DNA from: Irineochytrium annulatum
Lineage: Eukaryota > Chytridiomycota > Chytridiomycetes > Chytridiales > Chytridiaceae
DNA: 15,010 nt
Direction of reading: 5' to 3'
Assembly (NCBI GenBank): GCA_027600665.1
Contig: JADGJL010000721.1
Span: 1 to 15,010, forward strand
A program made the translations under genes and the position numbers. The notes under the pieces were generated by a model. That model ran no database searches and was not told the DNA's origin. It was given only the letters and a program-made list of their open reading frames with translations. This document shows positions 1 through 10,236 of this stretch, in pieces (positions within the stretch are counted from its first letter, which is position 1; every line of letters starts with the position of its first letter).

Positions 1-19
1 AAAAAAAGACAAATTATAC
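1..19 (-). other. Probable start of TOM1 intron 7 (donor at 19-18)
   Basis: The long last exon reads CAG then GTATAA, so a TAA stop falls at 16-14 directly after a possible 5' splice site. Every HUWE1/Tom1 homologue I know continues past the acidic region to a HECT domain. I therefore read GTATAA as a splice donor rather than the end of the protein. The acceptor lies outside the window, so this is an inference. Confidence 0.6.
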
Positions 20-3000
20 CTGGTCCTCATCTTCCTCATCCCCTGACATCTCATCCTCGTCAAATTCACCAAATTCGTCTTCGTCCTCTTCGTCGTCCCC
101 TTCTTCGTCGTCATCTTCGTCGTCTCTCTCCTCCTCGGAATCACGGGCATTAAACATTCCGAGCGAAGAATTCCTGTAAATATCTGAAATTTCCGTTTGC
201 TCCTGTTCATCTTCCCGTCGCCCCGCCTCTTCAACAAGATTTTGGATCTCGAACTCCTCTATAACTTGCATTGCAGTTTCGCCCGCTTCTGTCGTGGTCA
301 AAACAGCAACTGGAGTGGGGTTCGACGTAGTATCTTTTCCGGCGGCGGCCGTAGTCGGGGAACTTTCTGGCATGCGACCCAACTTAATGGCAAGCTTTGT
401 TAAGAACTCAAGGGGTTTCAAGATAGTCGTTGTTAACTGCGTCGCTACCGGGTGATGAACGTCGACCTCCACAAGAATCGACGTTAGCAGCGTGACGAAA
501 CTCTTCTCCAGCATAATCTTAGCAATCGCAGCAAGGGACTCATCAACGCCATTTCGCCCCGGAATACTTCGTACTGTCAGTAGTTTGTAAATAAGACTTG
601 ACAAGGCGAAAAAGCGACTATATCGTATGTCCGCCGACTCCGTCGAATTAATTGCATCCTTAATTGCTCTGGATACGGCATCCAAAACAATTCGTCGCGA
701 ATTGATAGTGTCACTAGCGAGTTGTTTATCGTTGCCCTTCTTCTCTTCGTTTTCTGAAATTGGCCCTATGCACAAACCGACGAGGAATGATGATGCCCAC
801 ATTGACTCCGCCGATTTCTTCCTTCCCTCCAGATCCAAGGTAGGCTGATTCAGATTCATATCTGTGGGAAGCAAATCGTTCAAAAGATGATGAAACAACG
901 GGTTTCGATGGGATTTCTGAGCGCCGGCTGCCTTTCCAGCTTTCTTCATTGACAACTGTATGACATCGAACTTGCACCCAGGAAAACTTTGCACTAACTC
1001 GGCAAGACAGGTCAACAAGTAGCCTCTTCTGAAATGAATCGCGGCCGAATTCGGTGTTGAGGCCTTAGACGGATCCTCAGCTGGGTCGCGAGCATTTTTC
1101 AGCGAGAGAAGTTCGTTCACCATGAAACTCAACGCTTCCAAAACGACGTCCGTCGTGCCAGACTCAGGCTCGCTGCTAATTAGACCGGTCATAGCAGCTT
1201 CCGTAGCAACGGCTTCGGGGTCCTTCAAGCCCTCAGTAATGATGTTGACATCTTGCTCCTCAACCTTCGACTTCAAACTAATCTGTTGTTGCCGGCTCGA
1301 CGGATCATATCTTGACAACCTGCACAACTCAATGGTCGTTTCTTCAAATACAACAGGATCCCGACAAGCAATATGTGCGTTGTTCTTAACAAACGTATGC
1401 ACATCAACCGTGCGCGTTCGCGGAAAGTTTAGCCACGCCGTGATCTCACGAGCCATCGCGCTCTTCAAAACTTTAGCGTCCTCAACCAGGTGCCGAAGAA
1501 TGAGCATCGTCATTGTCTGCTGTCCGCTAAAGCTTCCAACGCGGTCTAACACGAAAAGCAGTTGAACACCACCGCTCTTCTCAAACTCAACGGCTATATC
1601 GTAAGTCCTGGTAAGCCGCATTGTCAACCTCAAAACCGCATTGAATGTGTCGGTGTCGGCTTTCCCTTCTTTCATAAGTTGCATCATCTTTCGAATCAGG
1701 CCAAGTTTCTTCTCCATTGATATTACGATGACGGGGGGTTCGGTTAGGTCGCCTTTCTCTTCATCAGTCGGAGAATTTGTGTCATCGGCTGTAAATGAGC
1801 GCAGCTTCGTCTTCCGAGGCTCATCTGCTAAAGAAACGTAGAACTCCAGTAATATTAACGCGGAAGAAACCCAAGCAGGAAGTTGATCCTTCTCTAATCT
1901 CATTCCTTCCTCCCGGCATACATCGTCAATCAAGGTGCCGAGGGTTGTATCGGCTTCCATGATGGCTTTAACTTGCAAAGAATTGTCGTTCACGAGCAAA
2001 GCAAATAACCGAAGTCGGACAGCCACGCTCTTCTCTGCCTCTTTCCGCGCATCAAGCACACCGCCTGTTTTGTACGCGTCGAAAGCTTGCTGTAAAGACG
2101 CCAGCAACGGGGTGATGACCTTCTTCACGTCATCCTTGGCTACTAAACACATCAACTCCTTAACGTCGAAAATCATCTCCGAATTGCCAGAAGAAAGAAC
2201 CTCAAGCGATCGATCGATAGCGCCAGCCTTGACTTCCTCTCGCAACGTATGCAGCAAGTCTTTCGGGCCGGGTGCTACAGCCTCAACTTCTTTGCCTTTG
2301 CTTTTCTCATCCGCAACGGGCGCGGCGCCAGCAGGCTCGGATATCGGTGCCGTCGACGAAGTGCCTGCTGTTATCTCCAAGGTGGGTTCTACAGGCGCCG
2401 ACGAAGATGCGATTGTATCGGCCGCTACAGACATTTCAAGCGCCCTTTGAAGCAAAACGGCTTCGTCCACATCGTCCTCCGCCATAGGGTCCGTTGGTTC
2501 AGCCGAAGATTCTCCCGCGGCACCCTGCGGGGGAACTACCGGGGCAGCGCTCGAGCTTCCGCCTGCAGCAGGTAAGGTAGCGGCATCCTGATTGGCGTCG
2601 GCAGCTGCTAGGGCTACGGGAGGTACTGCTGCCGTAGCGGAAGTTACAGATGGCCGAGTTACAAACGAAGCAGTAGGATGCGTAATGAGGTACTCCGCGG
2701 CCCGACTGACGTTGTTGCTATAACGGATCAATGCACTTTCCGCCGCGGCTCTAGGAAAGCCCATTTCGACAAGCTGTTGAACTTTGTCCTCATCCGGAAC
2801 GACAGGCGGTGGTGCGACGGGACGAATCAGAGTTGCAGCTAACCCGCTAGGAACGGAAGACCCTGCTGCCACAAGAGACGCCTGCTCGCCCTCGGCTTTC
2901 AATATCTGGATAATTCCGGCCAAGGAATTCGAAACGACAGTCTCCTTGGCTCTTTTGAAATATTCTGACATCCAAAACTCTCGAAGCACCGTGAGGACTC

Positions 3001-6000
3001 GCAACCTTAGACTTATCAAAAAATCTTTGGCGTCCCAGAAATTTGGTTGGTCACGATCTTTCTCCTTCGATTGTATAATGCCAGTGATTGGCGAGGCCGT
3101 AAGGATTTTTGCGTTAACGACCGTCGCAAATATTCCCGTAATGTGTTCAAGCGCGTCCGTAAGCATCTCTTTCTGGATTTCGTCCCCGCCTTCCGCAGGA
3201 ATTTCTGATAGTTCGAGCCAGCAATCTCTAGCCAGCTTCAAGACCACGTCGAAACCGCCCGCCTTGTCGAAGGACGCAACAAATGCGGTTTGTAAACATT
3301 TGTTATTCCGGTCGTCAAGAATCATTGCCGAAAGATGGGTCAAGCAGAAGCTCAGGTACCCCTTCCGCAACTGAAGATCATTCTGTCGTAAAGCCCTCTC
3401 CCACGTAAAGTGTGATTTGGAACTAGCACCGACTGCGTCCAGAATTTGGAAGCACTGAACCATTTGCAGGGATGATATGCGCCGAGACGTTAACTGACGT
3501 GTTATCCCTTGCATTGTCGGTGTCAAAGCAGACGGGATTCCGGTGAGGAAGTACTTAAACAGCCCCGTGTTCTTCACGCGGTAGTCAGTGACACCGGGTG
3601 AAAAGGACTCCCCCCCTTCCGTGCCGCCAGCGTCAGGCGCCGAGACCGCGTCCGCCTCCCCATCCGCCCCCGCGCTTAAATCAACGAGCTCCACGTCAAT
3701 TCCATTAACAGACGTTGACCTCGACATCGCGTCCACGATCGTAGTGGGCTTTGCAGCTTTCTTCACTGCACTTTCGTACCACGTCTTGGGGACGGCGGTT
3801 TTCAAAAGCAAATTCTCAAAGTTGCACACCCGGTGGATCAGGGCCAGCGTTTGCAGTATGGTTGCATTAGGGCTATTAGCGGCTCGTCCGATAAAAGTTG
3901 CAATGAGAGCCGTCACGCTCTTCGAATGTGACAAGGCGTGGGTGGAGTACATGTCGGAGATCAGTCTAACGAAGCAATGCAGGGTGGTGAGCGACCTAAA
4001 CACCTTCTGTCCGGACGCTACGAGAGCTTCATCCGTGTCTAAGCAGTACGTTGAGCAATGCGTTGGTAAAATCAATTGCGAACCTTTCAAGTCAATATAC
4101 TTTACGAAGTAGGACTCATCACTATCGTTTTCCAAAAAGGCCTTCGCCGTCTCGAAGGCTGCGAGAACTTCGGTAGTGATCATCGTAACAACCTCATATG
4201 GATCGGCGTCAGCCAGCAGGCGGAAAAGGTACGACAACGTGTACGAGTTTGTTGAAGTCGCGAAGTTGTAAGGAATTGAAGGCAGCGTATACAGCTTAAG
4301 CAAGATTTGGACGCCGCCCAACTTGACGATATCTTTGCAGTGACTCGCGTTTTGGAACAGCCCTTGAAGAAACTGCACAAGGGTTAATGACAACACGAAC
4401 GTGGTCAAAAGAAGCATTACCCTGGACATGATATCGATGAATTGGGAGACACGCGCTTCCTTCCGGTCCTTTCCGTCCGACTTCTCCTTCTCACCCTCCG
4501 GCTTCGTGTCCATATCCTCGCCGGCCTTGCTAATCCACAACGATCGAAGCTCTGCCTCATCGTCATAAAGAACCTGGCCGATTTGGACCACTCGTTCGAG
4601 CATTTTGATTATGGCTGCCAAAATATCATCCTTTAATGACGGGTGATGCCGAACAAGCTCGTCAACAGAGGTGCCAATCAAATGCGGAACGTCTTTATCC
4701 TGCAGCGGTCGAATATGCTCCTCAATAGTCAGCGTCCGAAGGAAGTTCTCCATCGGCTTCGCGGCATTAAAGGCATCCAGACCGGCCTGGTTCAGACATA
4801 AAGCACCAAACGCGTTGGGCAGGGCACTGATGACTTCGGCCGAGATGGGCAAGTCCTGAGAGCAGGCAACATCGTAAAAAGCGTTCGGGAGCTTTGCTTC
4901 TTGCAAAATAGACAAGCACGTCGGCTCATTGTGAACAAAGCAGGACATGATGTTCACCGCTAGTATTCTTAGAAACATACAAAAGTTGGAAATTGTACCT
5001 AAGCCGAAAATGTTGGCACCGAAGATTTTGAAATGATTGAAAATCGTGCGGACCGTTTCCGGCAACGAGGAGTCGATTAAATTCCGCATGCCCTCAATTG
5101 TTCCGGCTGTCTGCATCATATGCATAATGAACTTCAACAGAGAACGGAGAAACGTCACCCGGTCGTACGGAAGTTCTTTGCGAAGAACGTTAGTTTCGCA
5201 AACAACATCCGCCACACCTTTCGTAATCGGTGAATCACCCGTATCCATTTGCTCATTCATTGAATTGTATATTTCAATGCTCGCGTTCACCTCGGCCTAC
5301 AGTTATCAGAACAACACTTTTAATCACTGCAAAGCACCTTTGTTCGCGACACGAGCAAGTCCAACCCGTTCACGGTCGAGAATGAAGCGAAGGACGCCGC
5401 GAAGGCGTACATAATTGAGTCCAAAGCGGAGACAAATTTCGTGATGTTCTTCAGCTGGTGCGGCCGCGTGTTGTTCAACGCCAACGACATCGTTGGAATG
5501 ATGCCCGCGGTGATGACCATGCTGCCGCCCGACGGCGAAGAGATAATCAGAGAGATTAAGACGAACAACACATCGAGGAACTCCTGCGAAATTGAATGCT
5601 CCTCTAAAGTATATATTGAGCACACAATAACGCATCGAAAGCCCACCATCCTGGTCAATCCCAGCAATCGCCTTCTTCACTAAGTGAATCAAGGTTCCGT
5701 GATTTGCGGACGCGTTCAGCGCCGTCCACACCTCAGAGACATGCAGACGCTGCCGAACAATGCCATCAATCGCGTACAAGGCCGCGATTTGGATACTCTG
5801 ACGTCATATTTAGTTGAGCCTCGCAAACAGGTCTACGAACCATCGGCGCGTTCTCCTCAGATTGCAGCAAATCCGCAAGCTTCTGAGTCAGATCCGGCTC
5901 GTACAGAAATAGCTTGCTCAAAACCTGCTCCTCGCTCGCAATCATCACTTCGCGGATTGGTTAATCTAGACACAACAAAACGAGCATCCTTACCCGCCAC

Positions 6001-7384
6001 ACTGATAGCCAAAATCCGAATGACGCAAAGCTGTTCCCGAACCTTCTTGTGCTCCAATCCAAACGCAATCCTCAATTTGTGGAAAATCGTGAATTGGTGC
6101 TCGCTAGGCACGTCATACTCCTCCAGCACCTGCCCGCAAACCGCTGACGCGGAATCCCCAAGCTTCCTCACGTTTGGAATGTGAATGACCGTCAGACCCT
6201 CCTGAGCGCGGTCGGTCGCCGCCACAGGTGTCGTTCCCTCCGGCGGCACAACCGAGGTAGACGGGGTCGAGAACGCCGTCGACTTCGATGTTTTCGCTGG
6301 CGTGGCCTTCGGAGTCGCCGACGCAGACTGGGACGCGTCCTTCCCTTCCTGCGACGTCGATGCGCCAATATCAGGCATGGTGGGCGACGTTGTAGAAAAC
6401 GCTCCCTTCTCCTTCGACAAACGGTAGAACTGGTGCACAACTGTGAACCATTCCGGCCGGACCTGCCCATCTTCCTCCATCGCAACCTCTTTTTCCTCCT
6501 CTTTTCGGTGATTCCCCGGCGCATCCTTTGGCGGCGCCGCGTTTACGCTCTTCGCAGGCGCAACGCTTGCCGCGATCGACGTCAAATCCATCCCAATCTC
6601 CCTTGACCCAAAACCCTGCGCGAGGGTCAAGACGCTTTCGAGGGCCGGTGCAAACACGGTCCGCATGGTCCGTTGCCGATTCCGCTGGCTCGGCGGGATC
6701 ATCAGGCGTAGGACGGCATCCAGAACGTCCAGGTCAGATGTATGAAGGAGATGTGAAAGGTGCTGGAAGCAGAAGAATTAGTACCTACTCATGAAGAACG
6801 TCAAGTAAGGTGCCTACCTCATAAGAACTGTAAAGCCCGCGACTCGTGCAATTCTCCCACAGCACCTTCGAAATCTTCAACACCGCCAGCAGTAGCTCCT
6901 TCGTCTTCGGCTCCATCGGTTTTTTCTGAAACACCTTCATCTCATGTGTGTCCACAACCGACTCCATAATGGCATCAAAACGGTTCAGGACCGGTATCCA
7001 GTGAAAAAAATCGCTCTTCGGCAGGCTCCAGTCCGCGAGCTCGTCCGCCAGCGCCGGCAGAGCCTCATCGGGCTCCACCGTCAGTTTCGTGATGACCGCC
7101 GCCACCGACGCAGGCTGTAAAATCAAAGAGGCATTAATGAAATCCGCTCAAGGACAACAGGATAATGCAGCACGAGGGCCGGGGACGAGTTCAAGGTCGG
7201 ATGACGCGCAACCTCGGGCACGCCATGTCCACCCGAGCCTTCCTCCAGCATCCACCTCCAACCGCGGCCAACGGAGAAAGCAACATAAATTCCGCCAGAT
7301 GAATTCAACGCGCGGGCCGAGTTCATTGTTGTGGGTGCTCACCGGCGGGGCCAGGCGTCTCGGCTGGGTCTTGACGATCCGCAT
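20..7384 (-). CDS. TOM1: HUWE1/Tom1-family HECT E3 ubiquitin ligase, N-terminal 2303 codons (C-terminus beyond window)
   Basis: Giant E3 ubiquitin ligase scaffold; family members ubiquitinate excess ribosomal proteins, histones and other substrates. Exons on the minus strand: 7384-7343, 7114-6818, 6762-5994, 5947-5841, 5797-5647, 5603-5338 and 5296-20. All phases agree, giving 2303 codons. The start MRIVKTQPRRLAPP fits the basic N-terminus usual in fungal homologues. The DUF908 region runs from about residue 50 (FHWIPVLNRFDAIM at 51-64) to about 540. It contains a Ser/Thr/Pro/Ala-rich insert around 205-270. DUF913 starts near 545 (LPNAFGALCLN is typical). A UBA domain lies near 1378-1420 (VEMGFPRAAAESAL) and a UIM-like helix near 1485-1500 (DEAVLLQRALEMS). 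The conserved EISDIYRNSSLGMF motif precedes an acidic tract at about 2260-2303. No WWE domain is seen. The catalytic HECT domain should lie about 1000-1500 residues further on, outside the window. Exon 7 is 5277 nt without an intron. Family assignment is very secure; individual splice sites are good but unverified, and the weakest donors are the GTGCTT and GTGGGC ones at 5337 and 5646. Confidence 0.96.
7115..7342 (-). other. Long first intron of TOM1 (228 nt)
   Basis: Donor GTGAGC follows codon 14 (CCG) and acceptor TTTTACAG precedes CCT, both phase 0. A CATTAAT branch-like sequence lies about 20 nt before the acceptor. It is four to five times longer than the other introns of this gene (41-55 nt). 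Frames crossing it on the minus strand are not conserved-looking protein. I see no RNA gene in it. Confidence 0.75.
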
Positions 7385-7576
7385 TCTAATGATGCACCCA
7401 GTGCACTTTTTTTTGCAGACGTGAGTTCGACACCGCAGTCGCGGCCGCTTGCCTGGCAGCACGATCGCGGCTGGGGGATCAACGGGTCTTCGGAGGCTGT
7501 CGTGTCGTGGTGCCTGGTTTGGCGGGCTGCGGACTTCGAGCACTGATGGTTTAACCCGTCCCACCAGCGGTCGATT
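7385..7576. promoter_or_regulatory. Divergent TOM1/TAD3 intergenic region
   Basis: This 192-bp spacer separates the start codons of TOM1 (minus) and TAD3 (plus), so it must hold both core promoters and 5' leaders unless an upstream non-coding exon exists. It contains a run of eight T near 7408-7415 and a GC-rich middle with GCGGCCGC at about 7441-7448. I recognise no clear TATA box or known operator. Confidence 0.55.
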
Positions 7577-8817
7577 ATGGAGCTGCACCAAATACTCCCG
7601 CTCGAATGGACGCGATCTCTGGAGACAGGTATGATTAGCTTATTTGGCGAGGTATTGGCTAACAATTAGTCGAAATGCACGCGACAACGGTGGATCCAAA
7701 GCAGACGAGCCAGTGGATCAAGTGAGTGAGTGTGTCCTTCTTTCTTTTCAACGCTCCTGGCAGAAATCACTCACGGGAGCACGTAGGCGTTTGGGTACCG
7801 AGATGCCGATGGAGGGGTTCGAGCATTTGAAGCGGATTCGAAAGACCACAGCGGGCGGAGGTGGCTATCTCTTCGGACTGTCTCGAGGTTACTTACATTT
7901 TCATTGCTCGCCTCGAAAGCAAGTGTCAACTCTCCACCTGCTGCTTTGCCCTGCCGACAAATGGAGTGTAACAGCTCTTGATGCCGTACTGTCCCAGGAC
8001 AGCAAACTGGAGCATGGACCCATATTCTCTGTCCAGGTGTCGAGATATGCCGCGAAGACCCGCCAGCAGTTCGAGGATTGGAAGGGAACGTGGCCGATGT
8101 CCTTTCACCAGGAAACAGACGTTGTGGCAGTAATTTCTGCAAGTGAGCGGCGATGGATAGAGAAGGTGATGACGCGGGTTAGGGAGGAGGTTCAGCGGAG
8201 AACAGATACGGTACGAAGGCTGAAAGGGATTCTGGAGTTGACAACGAATGATCTTGACGCAGGCCGCCGCGGCAATATTCACGAACTCCACCGCGGCCGA
8301 TACTGCACGCGACGACATTCTTGTCTTCGACAATCGGTCGTCGCATCCTCTCCAGCACGCGGTCATGAACGGCATCGCGATGGTCGCGAAGCGGGAGCTG
8401 GAGAGGCGGACGGAAATGAACACCGTCGTTACTGCCGCCGACGATGCTAGCGACGACGCAAGGAGGAAACGGAAGTTTAGCGGTGGCGGCGTCGATGAGG
8501 GCGGTGGAGAGTCGTCCGAGACTAGTGGCGCAGGGCAGGAGGGCTATCTGTGCATCGGCTTCGACGCCTTTGTCTCGCGGGAGCCGTGCGCGATGTGCGC
8601 GATGGCGCTCGTGCATTCACGGGTCAGGCGTGTATTCTTTCTTGACGGGGAGGGGCTAGGAGGGACGGGGGTTAGCGCAGATGGGACCACCCCGCGGCTG
8701 CCAAGGTCGTTTATGGACAAACGGCTGCACTGTCACCCGTTGTTGAACCACCAGTTTAAAGTCTTTCGGGTGCGACTCGCCGCCCAGCCCGAGCTAGCAG
8801 GGGAAAGGGTCCAGTAG
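7577..8817 (+). CDS. TAD3: tRNA-specific adenosine deaminase subunit Tad3 (ADAT3)
   Basis: Non-catalytic partner of Tad2/ADAT2. The heterodimer converts A34 to inosine in tRNA anticodons, so that one tRNA reads several codons. Exons: 7577-7628, 7670-7721, 7787-7860, 7924-8210 and 8263-8817, giving 339 residues. The 63-nt piece 7861-7923 has no stop and could instead be coding (360 residues). The first intron is 41 nt with CTAAC before ATTAG. Family marks are FEHLKRIRK (46-54), the [14 protein letters not shown]...WP segment, the zinc-site HAV at 187-189, PCAMC with C264 and C267, [12 protein letters not shown], and the C-terminal [11 protein letters not shown]. In active deaminases HAV is HAE; valine in place of the proton-shuttling glutamate is the standard Tad3 signature and marks this as the pseudo-enzyme subunit. 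A charged low-complexity insert of roughly 45 residues lies between the HAV and YLC segments. The start codon is chosen because [19 protein letters not shown] matches the usual Tad3 beginning. Confidence 0.94.
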
Positions 8818-8965
8818 ATGGCAGATAGAATTTGAAAACGTTTAACAACGACGGTCACAAAGCCCCAACAAGCCTGTTGGTCGTCATCGCATCACCGGCG
8901 CTGCAGCCCCCTCAAAGCCGGAGACCTCGTATCGCACCTCCGACGCCGCTGCGAGCTCCGGACCA
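8818..8965 (+). other. Spacer between TAD3 and the orphan gene
   Basis: This 148-nt stretch lies between the TAD3 stop and the first ATG of the next plus-strand frame. That frame stays open back to 8846 but has no ATG there, so an upstream coding exon is possible but unsupported. No AATAAA is present. It must hold the TAD3 3' end and the promoter or leader of the next gene. Confidence 0.4.
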
Positions 8966-10180
8966 ATGTCGCCCGCACGGACGAGTGTCACCCCCGATGA
9001 CTTCATCGACGACGATGGCAGCATTAGGCTCTCCGCTGCAACGCTGAACGACTCGCCCAACGTCTTGAACGAAGATGAGGACCTGGAGCAGCTCGATATC
9101 ACACAGGCTTACATTAAGCCGGCGCTGCCGCATGCGGTGGTCCTCACGTTGGCGGATATTATGGGCAACCTCTCCACTTCGACGCTGCGGTGGGAGGAGG
9201 ATGGGCCGAAGGATGCTGCGGTAGTAGACGATTGGAAGGCCGGGGCCAACGACCAGGAAACGGACGTGACGAATGAGACCGATCTCGCCGATGGAGGAGG
9301 CTGGGAGGAGGATGCCGACGATGCTGGCTCGCCAACCCCGCCGTCAGTCCCCGCTTCGCCGATGTTCCTGAAGAAGCTCGGCCACCTTCAAGTCCCGTCG
9401 TCGAAGCCTAAATCAGACTCGCTTTACGAGCTCAGCTTGGAGTCCCCTAACACCCCGACACCACCTTCTCCCCCCAGCCTCTCCCATCACCGTTCCAGCA
9501 CGCTGCCCGTCGTGGCGCCTTTCCCGTCATCAGCATCCAACCTCAGACCGCAGTCAACGTATTCATCAGCACCCGCGCCACCAGCTTTGCTCCAACCAGC
9601 GGCTTCAGCAACATCACTTTCGAATTCGCCCGCGTTGCCGAAGTCCCCCTTCACCAGCACGATCAAGTCCTCCCCGCACTCGACTGATACGGGGATGCGC
9701 TCGTTGGCTCAAAGCTTGGTTCGTCCCGTGACCTTGCTCCGCGAGCAAGGCTCCCTCTCCCCCTGGGACGCTGCCGACCTTTTGACGAACGCCGAGACGC
9801 TCATCCACTTGAATGCGCGCGACCGCAGCTGGTCGCGGACGCTTCTGGGGCTCGGCGTCAGTTTCCTCGAGTCTGCTCTTGCGAGCCCTGAGGGCAGCAT
9901 CGCGAGGGAGGTGGCCGTGCGAGACGCAGTGGATTTCTTTGAGGTGCTTCAGGCGCTATGGGGTGTCAGCCACTACAGGGCCAAAAGGTTCGTTAAGCAG
10001 TTGGAGGGAGGGTGGTATAAGAAGGGAATCAGGATGGAGGAGCTGGCGGAGTCGATCCAGGACGATCGGTGGTTCGTGGCCATTAGGGGAAGGAGGCGGA
10101 GCAGCGTGACGATTCCGGGAGGCGGTGCGGGCACGCCCTCGCTTGGGTCGCAGCCTTCTTCGGTCAAGGTTGATGCATGA
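8966..10180 (+). CDS. Hypothetical 404-residue protein, acidic N-terminus, Pro/Ser-rich linker, helical C-terminal domain
   Basis: I do not recognise this family. It is a single uninterrupted frame from ATG to TGA in a region where all the neighbours are spliced. Residues 1-45 are acidic (DDFIDDDGS, NEDEDLEQLD). A hydrophobic/helical stretch follows (AYIKPALPHAVVLTLADIMG). Residues about 85-125 are again acidic with several W. About 125-255 is a Ser/Pro/Thr-rich, probably disordered linker. About 260-380 looks like a folded, mostly helical domain: SPWDAADLLTNAETLIHL, then SVSFLESAL-like and RDAVDFFEVLQALWGVSHYR segments, then WYKKGIRMEELAESIQDD. No signal peptide or membrane helix is evident. 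Codon use is GC-rich like its neighbours. It starts 148 nt after TAD3 on the same strand. It is probably a real gene; the function is unknown, and an extra 5' exon cannot be excluded. Confidence 0.75.
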   Translation: MSPARTSVTPDDFIDDDGSIRLSAATLNDSPNVLNEDEDLEQLDITQAYIKPALPHAVVLTLADIMGNLSTSTLRWEEDGPKDAAVVDDWKAGANDQETDVTNETDLADGGGWEEDADDAGSPTPPSVPASPMFLKKLGHLQVPSSKPKSDSLYELSLESPNTPTPPSPPSLSHHRSSTLPVVAPFPSSASNLRPQSTYSSAPAPPALLQPAASATSLSNSPALPKSPFTSTIKSSPHSTDTGMRSLAQSLVRPVTLLREQGSLSPWDAADLLTNAETLIHLNARDRSWSRTLLGLGVSFLESALASPEGSIAREVAVRDAVDFFEVLQALWGVSHYRAKRFVKQLEGGWYKKGIRMEELAESIQDDRWFVAIRGRRRSSVTIPGGGAGTPSLGSQPSSVKVDA

Positions 10181-10236
10181 TGTGGTTGTCGCGTAGTTGT
10201 GGAGGTCGATGCGTGATGTTGTTGTCGGCTACTTGC
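10169..10236 (+). repeat. Imperfect tandem duplication across the orphan gene's stop codon
   Basis: Two copies of about 32 nt, offset by 35 nt: 10169-10200 (GTTGATGCATGATGTGGTTG...) and 10204-10236 (GTCGATGCGTGATGTTGTTG...). They match at roughly 26 of 32 positions. Copy 1 holds the last codons and the TGA stop; copy 2 repeats the same Asp-Ala-stop arrangement downstream. Confidence 0.6.

Noticed and set aside
3588..4112. 174-codon plus-strand frame antisense to TOM1
   Set aside because: It lies fully opposite a conserved coding exon and its protein has no recognisable features; it is a shadow of the minus-strand codons. The same holds for 1122-1565, 1935-2450 and 2784-3374.
5324..5779. 151-codon minus-strand frame read as one exon
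   Set aside because: Only the part upstream of 5647 matches HUWE1. Past the GTGGGC donor the homology moves to another frame, so the frame is split by an intron.
6181..6606. Arginine-rich frames on both strands in the TOM1 low-complexity region
   Set aside because: These are out-of-frame readings of GC-rich Ser/Thr/Pro codons in exon 3. The homologous DUF908 sequence continues through in the chosen frame.
7148..7591. 147-codon minus-strand frame upstream of TOM1
   Set aside because: Only its MRIVKTQPRRLAPP part (7384-7343) is used as exon 1. The rest is intron 1 or the divergent promoter, and the full frame has no family resemblance.
8248..8262. ATG at 8248 as an independent start of a short deaminase
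   Set aside because: These bases are the end of an intron (acceptor at 8261-8262). The upstream exons carry the conserved Tad3 N-terminal half in matching phase.
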